A stretch of DNA of 10,022 nucleotides, from NCBI GenBank assembly GCA_003577005.1, contig QEUW01000313.1, positions 1 through 10,022 of the forward strand. Reading direction: 5' to 3'. The notes under the pieces are model-generated. The model was not told where the DNA came from and did not search any database. It was given only the letters and a program-made list of their open reading frames with translations. Position numbers and translations under genes: made by a program. Below are positions 1-6,803 of the stretch, one piece after another (within the stretch, counting starts at the first letter, position 1; every line of letters begins with the position of its first letter). Origin of the DNA: Chloroflexota bacterium (GTDB taxonomy: Bacteria; Chloroflexota; Anaerolineae; Caldilineales; Caldilineaceae).

Positions 1-449
1 CGCGGCGTGTCGCCGGTGGCATGCAGGACGCCATTGGCCCATACCGCGTCAAATGTGTTATCGGCGAACGGCAGCGCCAGCGCATTGGCGGTGCGGACCT
101 CCTCTGCCTGCACCCCTTCACAGGCAAAGTGACGGCGCGTCAGTTCCACGGCGTTAGGTGTCAAATCGGTCGCGGTGACGCGCACGCCGCGCTTGAGAAA
201 CTCCAGGCTGTCATAGCCCATCCCGCACCCGATCTCGAGCAGGTGCTTTCCTTGGAGCAGGGCCGCCTCGCGTTCGATGCGTGCCATGATCCAAGGGAAC
301 TTATAGGGGTTCATCCAAGGGCGAATATGGGCAAAGAACTCAGGGCTGCCCACGGTCAACTGCTTGTCGGTCACATATTGCAGACCTAGCGTATGGCTGT
401 TCCAATAGTCGTGTACCGCCTCAACCGTTGTCGCAAGCGTGCCGTCCAT
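1..449 (-). CDS. Class I SAM-dependent methyltransferase, 3' end cut off by window edge
   Basis: The first 149 codons are present and the C-terminus lies beyond base 1. I chose the ATG at 449 because an AGAGGA Shine-Dalgarno stretch lies just upstream and the preceding gene stops 31 bp before it. An N-terminal YWN segment (residues 15-17) precedes a clear SAM-binding motif I, LEIGCGMG (about 71-78), then an acidic residue after strand beta-2 (D95 in TATDLT), and a later FDAVWANGVLHAT stretch (133-144) typical of Methyltransf_11/25 folds. What is seen supports SAM binding. The acceptor cannot be read from the sequence; a sugar, glycan or lipid-linked intermediate is inferred from context. It resembles the methyltransferase at 4075-4887 (YWN near the N-terminus, matching motif I and GVL segments), so the two are probably paralogues. 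It is the last visible gene of the operon. Confidence 0.85.
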   Translation of the reverse strand, partial: MDGTLATTVEAVHDYWNSHTLGLQYVTDKQLTVGSPEFFAHIRPWMNPYKFPWIMARIEREAALLQGKHLLEIGCGMGYDSLEFLKRGVRVTATDLTPNAVELTRRHFACEGVQAEEVRTANALALPFADNTFDAVWANGVLHATGDTP

Positions 450-480
450 GGATTGTCCTCTTCAGTTTCCATTGTGTGCG

Positions 481-1413
481 CTATACATCGACCTGAGGCG
501 CAAAACCCAGATCGCGTTGTGCCTTGCCAGTGTTATAGGCATTGGGCTTCAAATAGAAATCCATGCTGCGCAGAGAAAAAGGCGGCTGTTTGCCAAGGGG
601 CTTGAATGCCCATTGCAGCGTCTGGCCTGCTGCCTTGCCGAGCAGCACCGGCAGATGAATGATCTGTACGTTGGTTCCACTGGCGCTGGCGATCTCGCGC
701 ACCAACCGGTTGAGGGTCACTGCCTGCTCGCCGGCCAGAAAATAGACCTGGCCGGCGCTCTCTTCTGTCTGCGCGCACAGCTCCAGCGCGCGCACAGCAT
801 CCGAAACGTGGATCGGGTGGCGTAACGTAGAGCCATCCCCGAACATCACAAACCGGCCCTTGCGAACCATGCGGAAGAGTCTGCGTGTGCGCGGGCAGCG
901 GGGGCCATAGACCCAGGATGGGCGTGCCACCACGACCGCAAAGCCGGTTTCGCGGCCAAAGCGGAGCGCCACCTGCTCGCCTGCGAGCTTTGTCACTTCG
1001 TAGATATTGGTGGGACGGCAAGGAGCGGACTCGTCAACCGGCGGCTGATGGATTTCGCCCACGACCGAGTTGCTGCTGCAATGCACAAAGCGTTTGACAC
1101 CTGCCGCATTGGCGAGGCTGAGCAGGTTCAGGGTCGCATAGACATTGACACGCCAATAGTCGGCTGGGGAAATGTCTAGGCCGAGATGGGCGCTTGCCAA
1201 GTGGTAGACGACGTCAATCCCATCTACTGTCTGCGCAACCAAGCGGGCGTCTGTGATGTCGCCTGTTACGATCTCAAGCCGCGGCTGGGCTGCGATGGTT
1301 GCCAAGGCCTTTGTGTGTAGGTCGATAGCCCGCACGTGGTGGCCGTGGTGTAGCTGGCTTTCGACCAGATAACTGCCGACGAACCCCGCGCCGCCGGTGA
1401 TGAGGACTCTCAT
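481..1413 (-). CDS. NAD(P)-dependent epimerase/dehydratase (extended SDR family)
   Basis: This 310-residue protein is an extended short-chain dehydrogenase/reductase of the WcaG/GalE type, which normally epimerises, dehydrates or reduces nucleotide sugars in the cytoplasm. The Rossmann motif TGGAGFVG is at residues 6-13, with D31 at the end of beta-2 suggesting NAD preference. The catalytic set is visible: Ser in HCSSNSVVG (111-119) and YEVTK (138-142). RPSWVYGP (164-171) is the usual substrate-side segment. The ATG at 1413 overlaps the upstream stop by 4 bp (ATGA), with AGAGG about 8 nt upstream, so translation is probably coupled. The protein ends at DLGFAPQVDV, where relatives usually continue for roughly 20-25 residues with a helix, so the C-terminus looks slightly short. 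Exact substrate unknown. Confidence 0.9.
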   Translation of the reverse strand: MRVLITGGAGFVGSYLVESQLHHGHHVRAIDLHTKALATIAAQPRLEIVTGDITDARLVAQTVDGIDVVYHLASAHLGLDISPADYWRVNVYATLNLLSLANAAGVKRFVHCSSNSVVGEIHQPPVDESAPCRPTNIYEVTKLAGEQVALRFGRETGFAVVVARPSWVYGPRCPRTRRLFRMVRKGRFVMFGDGSTLRHPIHVSDAVRALELCAQTEESAGQVYFLAGEQAVTLNRLVREIASASGTNVQIIHLPVLLGKAAGQTLQWAFKPLGKQPPFSLRSMDFYLKPNAYNTGKAQRDLGFAPQVDV

Positions 1414-4043
1414 GCCGATACCTCTGGCAGGCGGGCGCTGACGATGACGGCATTGTTGATTCGCTCCGGCAGAAACCGGTCGAGCAGGCTGATCTGACGC
1501 ATCAGCGGATAGAGAAGCGAGTACAGCCGATAGGCCATGCCGTGCGTCTTCAGTTCCTGAGAGGACGCCGGCGCGATGCCGCCCTGGCCGCTCTGCGTGC
1601 GCCTGTGCGATAACAGGAAGACATAGCCAAAATTGAGCGCCAACTCCAGCATCTCGGTAAAGAAGCGGGAATACCCGCCCGAACTCGTCACAATCAGTCC
1701 CGCACGCTGAACACTTGCCTGAAGTTCAGCCAGAGAGTAGCCTGCACGCGTGTGCCCGTAGACCTCAGGGACCATGCCCACGGATCGCTTGAGCCGGTTC
1801 GCCAGTAGACTGGGATCCCCGTTGGGGACTGTGACGATCAGTCTCCCGTTCGGTCGCAGAATGCGCCGCAGCTCGCGCAAAAACGCTGCGTCGTCTTGCA
1901 GATGCTCCATCACGTCGATGGAGACAATGCAGTCGAACTGGCGATCGGCAAACGCAAGCCGATCGGGCTGAAGCTGGTAGACCGGCTCGCCCAAGAACTG
2001 GCTCATCTCGGCCAAGTGAGCGCCTGCGACATCCCCCCAATGCCACCGGCCACCGTGATTACGCAGATACCAGTTGAGCGCGCCTGTGTTGTCCCCGCAT
2101 GTCACCAGCAGACAGCGCTGGCCCGCAGTCTCGCCCATAAAGTCAAGCAGGGCGTTCAGCTTTAGCTGTTTCTTGAGTGAGCGTTGAAACATCTGCAACT
2201 GCCAGGGCTGCTCTGCCCGTTCTTTCGAAGTGGAGGGTGTGATTCCTTTTGGCATTTGCGGTGTGGTTGCCATGGGATGCCGCTTCTGTTGATACGCGAC
2301 GCGCACGGCGCCGTCTGGGCTGTGTGCGTTGATCTTGGGCTGCTCCGCAGGTCGCGAGCAGAAAGGCGGGTGAGATGAATACAGCCTTTCGATCTCCGCT
2401 TGGCGTCTGGCTGCGTCCCATCCGCATTCTGAGGCCATGAGGTCTGCGCATAGATGGACAGCCGGCGCTTCGGGTAGACCCACCGCGCCGGCCTCGGTTC
2501 GACGCTCCAAGACATCTGACAAACACATGGCCATTTCGTGGCGGATGGCATGCAGCACCTCGGCCACTGTGGTGCAAGACGAGGTCGCCACAGGTCTACC
2601 CCAGCGTGCATCCTGCTCAATATAGCCGAGCAGCGTGCCGTACTCCGAGCCATAGGTCTGGACGAGATGCTGAATGATTCCACGGTGGGCCGGTTGCGAA
2701 GACGCTAGGGCATGGGCTAGATAGTCGTCGAAGCGGTCGATCTGGCCCCCATAGAGAGGGGTGTGGGCTGTTCGGCAGGGTTCGGCCTTCCGGCCCAACT
2801 GCTGCACCGCGCAATCGACTGCCTTCTGTGCGGTGACGCGTGCCGTCGTGTATTTCACGCCGACGACCGTGATCAAGCCCGTGAGCTTGTCCTGTCGCGC
2901 GTGATCATGCACGATGCTCTCGCGCAGAAGCGTCACCCCACTGCTGGCTTTGCGCTTTGGCACAGCCGGCAGGTATCCACACTGTACATGGTAGACGTCA
3001 GCCAGCGTCAGAGCTGCCCCAGGATAGGCGAGATTGACCCCATCCAGCAAATGCTGGATCTGTTTTTCTGTGAGAAGATTGCCCGCCAGCGTGCCCCCAT
3101 TTTCCTCCATTGGCTCATGCAGCGTTCCGATCAGCGAGAAATGCCGCCAAGGCACAACAAATAGCTGGCGTGTTCGCCGCTTGGGCTGGCCGGTCTCGCC
3201 TGTGACCTGTCCGGCAGTTGGCAAGCCACATGCGATATCAGGGATGATCTGGCGGGTCACCACGTTCGCCGCTTTGGATAGGTGCAGCTCTGGAAGCAGA
3301 GGACGCCCACCTACACGCTTCAGAATTTCCCCAGCCCCTGCACCAGCGCAGTTGATCGTGACCTTGGCCCGGATATCAAACGTCTCGCCGGTGAAGATAT
3401 CTCTGGCCCGTATGCCGCTGATCTGGTTGCTCGAACCTAGGAAGCCGGTGGCCTCCACATAGTTCGCCACGGTTGCTCCGGCCTGTGACGCCGCAATCAC
3501 CACCGAGAGCAGCAATCGTTCGGTGTTTTGAATCTGCGCGTCATACCAAATCGCGCCCCCTGTGACTTCTGCAGGGTCTAGTCCCGGCAATAGCCGCAAG
3601 CATTCCGCACGCGACACCGTCCGTCCATTGGGCAAAACCTTCTCCGGGTCGGGGAGCCGGTTGCGGTCGTAGCCGAGCAGATCCGTCATCGCCAGTGCCG
3701 TGCGCATGAACGGCTTGCGTGTGAGCAGGTTGCCGTCGCGGTAGGTCGGCATTATGCAGGGCAATGGATGGACAAGATGGGGCGCTATGCGCATCCATGT
3801 GCTTCGCTCCTGGATCATCGTCCGGACCAAGACCGGGTTTGCATCTTGGAGATAGCGCAGGCCGCCGTGCACGATTTTGAGGCTGTTGGCAGAGGTGGCG
3901 TGGCCGAAGTCACCTTTTTCCACCAGCGCGACAGAGAGGCCGCGTAGGCTTGCATCCCAGGCCACGCAGGCGCCATAAATGCCGCCGCCGATGACGGCTA
4001 CGTCGAACTCACGATCCGCGAGATGGGTTAGCGTGCGCTGCAT
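1410..4043 (-). CDS. Fusion: GlpD-like FAD-dependent glycerol-3-phosphate dehydrogenase + class I methyltransferase
   Basis: One uninterrupted frame of 877 residues. Residues 1 to about 557 match GlpD/GlpA-type dehydrogenases, which oxidise sn-glycerol 3-phosphate to dihydroxyacetone phosphate using FAD. Visible motifs are the dinucleotide loop GGGIYG (19-24), HATSANSLKIVHGGLRYL (48-65, with R63 and Y64) and VGVKYTTAR (394-402, K397). The domain ends in a GlpD-like helix, AARRQAEIERLY. Where E. coli GlpD has GVRPL carrying a phosphate-binding Arg, this protein has GYLPA (356-360). After a Pro-rich linker (about 558-610) comes a methyltransferase: degenerate motif I VTCGDNTG (647-654), D671, FDCIVSIDVMEHL (703-715) and LRPNGRLIVTVPN (729-741). 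Bacterial GlpD is normally about 500-560 residues and stands alone. The ATG at 4043 is 31 bp after the upstream gene, with a weak SD. An internal ATG (codon 591, base 2273) could start a separate 287-residue methyltransferase. Substrates unknown. Confidence 0.85.
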   Translation of the reverse strand: MQRTLTHLADREFDVAVIGGGIYGACVAWDASLRGLSVALVEKGDFGHATSANSLKIVHGGLRYLQDANPVLVRTMIQERSTWMRIAPHLVHPLPCIMPTYRDGNLLTRKPFMRTALAMTDLLGYDRNRLPDPEKVLPNGRTVSRAECLRLLPGLDPAEVTGGAIWYDAQIQNTERLLLSVVIAASQAGATVANYVEATGFLGSSNQISGIRARDIFTGETFDIRAKVTINCAGAGAGEILKRVGGRPLLPELHLSKAANVVTRQIIPDIACGLPTAGQVTGETGQPKRRTRQLFVVPWRHFSLIGTLHEPMEENGGTLAGNLLTEKQIQHLLDGVNLAYPGAALTLADVYHVQCGYLPAVPKRKASSGVTLLRESIVHDHARQDKLTGLITVVGVKYTTARVTAQKAVDCAVQQLGRKAEPCRTAHTPLYGGQIDRFDDYLAHALASSQPAHRGIIQHLVQTYGSEYGTLLGYIEQDARWGRPVATSSCTTVAEVLHAIRHEMAMCLSDVLERRTEAGAVGLPEAPAVHLCADLMASECGWDAARRQAEIERLYSSHPPFCSRPAEQPKINAHSPDGAVRVAYQQKRHPMATTPQMPKGITPSTSKERAEQPWQLQMFQRSLKKQLKLNALLDFMGETAGQRCLLVTCGDNTGALNWYLRNHGGRWHWGDVAGAHLAEMSQFLGEPVYQLQPDRLAFADRQFDCIVSIDVMEHLQDDAAFLRELRRILRPNGRLIVTVPNGDPSLLANRLKRSVGMVPEVYGHTRAGYSLAELQASVQRAGLIVTSSGGYSRFFTEMLELALNFGYVFLLSHRRTQSGQGGIAPASSQELKTHGMAYRLYSLLYPLMRQISLLDRFLPERINNAVIVSARLPEVSA

Positions 4044-4074
4044 AGCGTCCGATTGGATGTCCTATTTAGACGTC

Positions 4075-4887
4075 CTATTGCCTACTCGCCGCATGAGCCG
4101 ATGCGCTCGCTTTGTGCCCAATGCCGATGAGATGCCAGCCGAGCGGCCGCACCCAGGACCTGGGCAACTGCGCAAAGCTGGAGACAAAGACCCGGTTATA
4201 GAGCATGCCTTTCCAGCCGCCGTGTAAGCGGCTCTTGACAGGAAACCGTTCGGGGATGATCTCGCGCTGGTCAAACGAACGCAGCAGGCGGTTGAACTCG
4301 CCGATCGAGTATGTGCGGAGTACAGGAGCGTCCTCATGCTCAAGCCCTACCTTCGTCACCTTGGACATTGCGTTCAGCCAAGAGTACCGGTTGTAAACCA
4401 TCAGCACGGCCTTGCCCCCTGGACGCAACACTCGATGGATCTCGTCGACCATCCGCTGCGGGTCGGCTGTGTACTGGAGTACGCCGTGCGCATACACGAC
4501 GTCAAAGCTGTCATCTTGGAACGCGAGGCGCTCCCCGTTCATCAAGCAAAGCTTGGCGGGAAGGTCGTTTTGGGCAAAGTTTTGCCTGGCGAGTTGGATG
4601 GCTACTTCTGCAATCTCAACCCCGGTGACGCGCGCACCCATACGGGCCATACGGATCAGATCCGTTCCGACGCCACACCCCACTTCCAGCAACTGCATCC
4701 CGCGCAAGCCGGCGAAGTCCACCACGCGCGGCAAATAGTCCAGCTTTTCATAGCGGTATGCATCTAGCTCCTGAAAGAAACCGGACGTGCCTACCGGCTG
4801 GGACGCGATTTCCAGATCGTGAATATGTTGGTTCCAATACCGCGCAATCTCCGCAAGTAGATCGCCTTGAGGGGGTGCGCTATGCAT
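4075..4887 (-). CDS. Class I SAM-dependent methyltransferase
   Basis: A 270-residue methyltransferase of the Methyltransf_11/25 type. Motif I LLEVGCGVGTDL is at residues 66-77, followed by VTGVEIAE (87-94; E91 is the probable ribose-binding acid), FDVVYAHGVLQYT (128-140) and VLRPGGKAVLMVY (153-165). The open frame extends to 4989, but that extension overlaps asnB heavily. I start at the ATG at 4887, which has GGAG 7 nt upstream and overlaps the asnB stop by only 8 bp, implying translational coupling. The N-terminal IARYWNQH segment and overall layout match the partial methyltransferase at 1-449, suggesting duplication. Residues after about 190 form a less conserved C-terminal part. Acceptor not identifiable; the neighbouring amidotransferase, SDR and glycosyltransferase suggest a glycan or glycan precursor. 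Confidence 0.88.
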   Translation of the reverse strand: MHSAPPQGDLLAEIARYWNQHIHDLEIASQPVGTSGFFQELDAYRYEKLDYLPRVVDFAGLRGMQLLEVGCGVGTDLIRMARMGARVTGVEIAEVAIQLARQNFAQNDLPAKLCLMNGERLAFQDDSFDVVYAHGVLQYTADPQRMVDEIHRVLRPGGKAVLMVYNRYSWLNAMSKVTKVGLEHEDAPVLRTYSIGEFNRLLRSFDQREIIPERFPVKSRLHGGWKGMLYNRVFVSSFAQLPRSWVRPLGWHLIGIGHKASASAHAASRQ

Positions 4888-6796
4888 AAACCCACTCCGG
4901 CTCACGCATCTGCTTGGGCGCGTCATGGATCTGCCGATGCCATAGCTCAAAGACGAGCAGCGCCCATAGACGATGGCTGTGGTTCGCACGGCCCGCTAGA
5001 TGGTCGGCTACCCAACGCTGCACGGTGTTCGGCGCAAAGTAGCCGCGCCTGCGGACTACATCGGGTGAGAGCAGGTCAAGCATCATGGGGCGCAAGGAGC
5101 TTTGCAACCAGTGTTTCATCGGCATACTGAAGCCTTGCTTGGGCTTCGTGAGCACGCTGGCCGGTAGCCGGCCGGTCATTGCTTTGCGCAGAATCGCCTT
5201 TGTCTGTTTGCCCTGGAGCTTCAGCCTGGGCGGTAGGTTCACGGCAAACTCCACAATGCGATGATCCAAAAGGGGAACGCGTACCTCTAGTGAGACCGCC
5301 ATGCTCATGCGGTCTACCTTCGTCAAGATGCCGTCTACCAGGTAGGTTCCAATGTCCACACATTGCTGCTGGGCTAAGGGATCTCGCCCTGCACACGCTG
5401 CAAAGTGACGCTCGATCAGAGAAGTGGCCGTGTTGCCGGCGGCTGCTTGGTAGGTTTCCGGGGTATAGAGCGCCCGTCGTTCCGATTCGCTGAGGAACAT
5501 CATCCAGCGCGTGTGTTGTAGTTGCTCAGGCAAGGCTGCGCCTTCGACAAATCGTTTGAGTTTGTTGACCGGCCCTTTCTTCGCCGGCTGTGGCGGTATC
5601 ATCCCGGTGAGCGCCGGAAGATAGCGCGTGCGCAGTGATGCCGGTAAAACCCGATAATAGGCATGGGCCTGTTGCGCTACGTAGGTATCATAGCCGCCGA
5701 ACAACTCATCGCCGCCGTCACCCGACAACGCCACCGTGACCGATTGTCTGGCGAGTTTGGACACCAGGTAGGTCGGGAAGAGTGAAAAATCCGCAAAAGG
5801 CTCGTCGAAATGAGTGACAATCTGTTGCGCCAAGCCGGCGATTTCAGGTTCTAGGATCTGCTCCTCATGGCGGGTGCCAAAGTGAGAAGCGACGGCCCTT
5901 GCATTTGCCGATTCGTCGTAGCTTTTATCCCCAAAACCAATCGAAAATGTGCGGACATCAGAGCTTTCCTGGCACATGGCGGCTACGACCGTGCTGGAAT
6001 CAATGCCGCCACTGAGAAGGGCGCCAAGCGGCACATCACTCGCCAACTGCATTCTCACCGCGTCGCGGATCAGATGGGCCAGGTTTTCGCTCAGTGCCCG
6101 GTCATCTCCCGTCACTGGCGAAACCGGTATCTCCCAGTACCGCTCGATCCTTACCCTGTGATCTTCAAAGATCAGCCGATGGCCGGGGAGCAACTTGTGC
6201 ACGCCCGCATAGATGGTGTGTGGCGAAGGAATGTATTCGAGCGTCAGAAAGTGATCGAGCGCGGCCAGGTCTATCTCACGCGGGAGAGCAGGATGGACGA
6301 GCAGTGCTTTTAGCTCGGAACCGAAGACAAACCAGGCGCTATCCTGCCAGTAATACAGCGGCTTGATCCCGATGCGGTCGCGCGCGAGCAGCAGGCGGCG
6401 TCGCCTTGTGTCCCAGAGCGCAAAGCTGAACATGCCGTTGAAGTGCTCAAGGCATTGGTCGCCGAATTCTTCATAGGCATGCACGACAATTTCGGTGTCG
6501 CTTTGGGTCGCAAAGGTGTGGCCTCGGGCGATGAGAGTCGTCCTCAGGTCACGGTAGTTGTACAGTTCACCGTTAAAGACAACCTGAAGCGTTTCATCTT
6601 CATTGGTCATCGGCTGCCGGCCTGTAACCAGGTCGATGACGCTGAGCCGGCGCACAGCCAGACCTGCATACGGATCGCGATAGTACCCTTCGTCGTCGGG
6701 GCCGCGGTGTGCCAAGGTTCGGCACATGCGCTGCAAGAGCAGATCGGCATAGGGTCTATTGGGTGCAGTCGATACAAACCCGGCAATGCCGCACAC
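4880..6796 (-). CDS. asnB: Glutamine-hydrolysing asparagine synthase-type amidotransferase (AsnB family)
   Basis: A 638-residue protein with the full AsnB layout. The N-terminal class II glutaminase starts MCGIAGF, so Cys2 is the nucleophile after Met removal; NGE (75-77) and SDTE (99-102) contribute to glutamine binding. The C-terminal ATP-pyrophosphatase/synthetase domain has the PP-loop SGGIDSS (262-268), SGDGGDELFGGYD (358-370) and KVDRMSMAVSLEVRVPLLDH near 495-515. The family releases ammonia from Gln and transfers it to an adenylated carboxylate; in surface-polysaccharide loci such proteins often amidate an unknown acid rather than make Asn. About 630-640 residues fits the long polysaccharide/exosortase-associated AsnB group. 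The start is a GTG at 6796, fixed by the MCGI requirement, 7 bp after the glycosyltransferase stop, with only a weak GAGAG upstream. It overlaps the next gene by 8 bp. Whether it makes Asn or modifies a glycan is not resolved. Confidence 0.93.
   Translation of the reverse strand: MCGIAGFVSTAPNRPYADLLLQRMCRTLAHRGPDDEGYYRDPYAGLAVRRLSVIDLVTGRQPMTNEDETLQVVFNGELYNYRDLRTTLIARGHTFATQSDTEIVVHAYEEFGDQCLEHFNGMFSFALWDTRRRRLLLARDRIGIKPLYYWQDSAWFVFGSELKALLVHPALPREIDLAALDHFLTLEYIPSPHTIYAGVHKLLPGHRLIFEDHRVRIERYWEIPVSPVTGDDRALSENLAHLIRDAVRMQLASDVPLGALLSGGIDSSTVVAAMCQESSDVRTFSIGFGDKSYDESANARAVASHFGTRHEEQILEPEIAGLAQQIVTHFDEPFADFSLFPTYLVSKLARQSVTVALSGDGGDELFGGYDTYVAQQAHAYYRVLPASLRTRYLPALTGMIPPQPAKKGPVNKLKRFVEGAALPEQLQHTRWMMFLSESERRALYTPETYQAAAGNTATSLIERHFAACAGRDPLAQQQCVDIGTYLVDGILTKVDRMSMAVSLEVRVPLLDHRIVEFAVNLPPRLKLQGKQTKAILRKAMTGRLPASVLTKPKQGFSMPMKHWLQSSLRPMMLDLLSPDVVRRRGYFAPNTVQRWVADHLAGRANHSHRLWALLVFELWHRQIHDAPKQMREPEWVYA
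4895..4898 (-). promoter_or_regulatory. Ribosome binding site (GGAG) deciding the methyltransferase start at 4887
   Basis: On the minus strand, GGAG lies 7 nt before the ATG at 4887, inside the last codons of asnB. No comparable site supports the longer start at 4989, and the longer start would place about 110 bp inside asnB. This supports the 270-residue product. Confidence 0.6.
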
Positions 6797-6803
6797 AATA
6801 TCG

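Noticed and set aside
21..389. 122-codon plus-strand open frame at the left edge
   Set aside because: It is antisense to the partial methyltransferase, whose motif I reads clearly on the minus strand.
2143..2683. Two minus-strand open frames (144 and 173 codons) over the GlpD-methyltransferase junction
   Set aside because: They lie in other frames under the fusion, are Arg/Ser/Pro-rich and lack domains. They do not extend either the GlpD or the methyltransferase domain, so they do not show a frameshift.
4888..4989. 34-codon N-terminal extension of the methyltransferase at 4075-4887
   Set aside because: It would overlap asnB by about 110 bp, looks unlike a methyltransferase N-terminus, and the ATG at 4887 has a well-placed GGAG.
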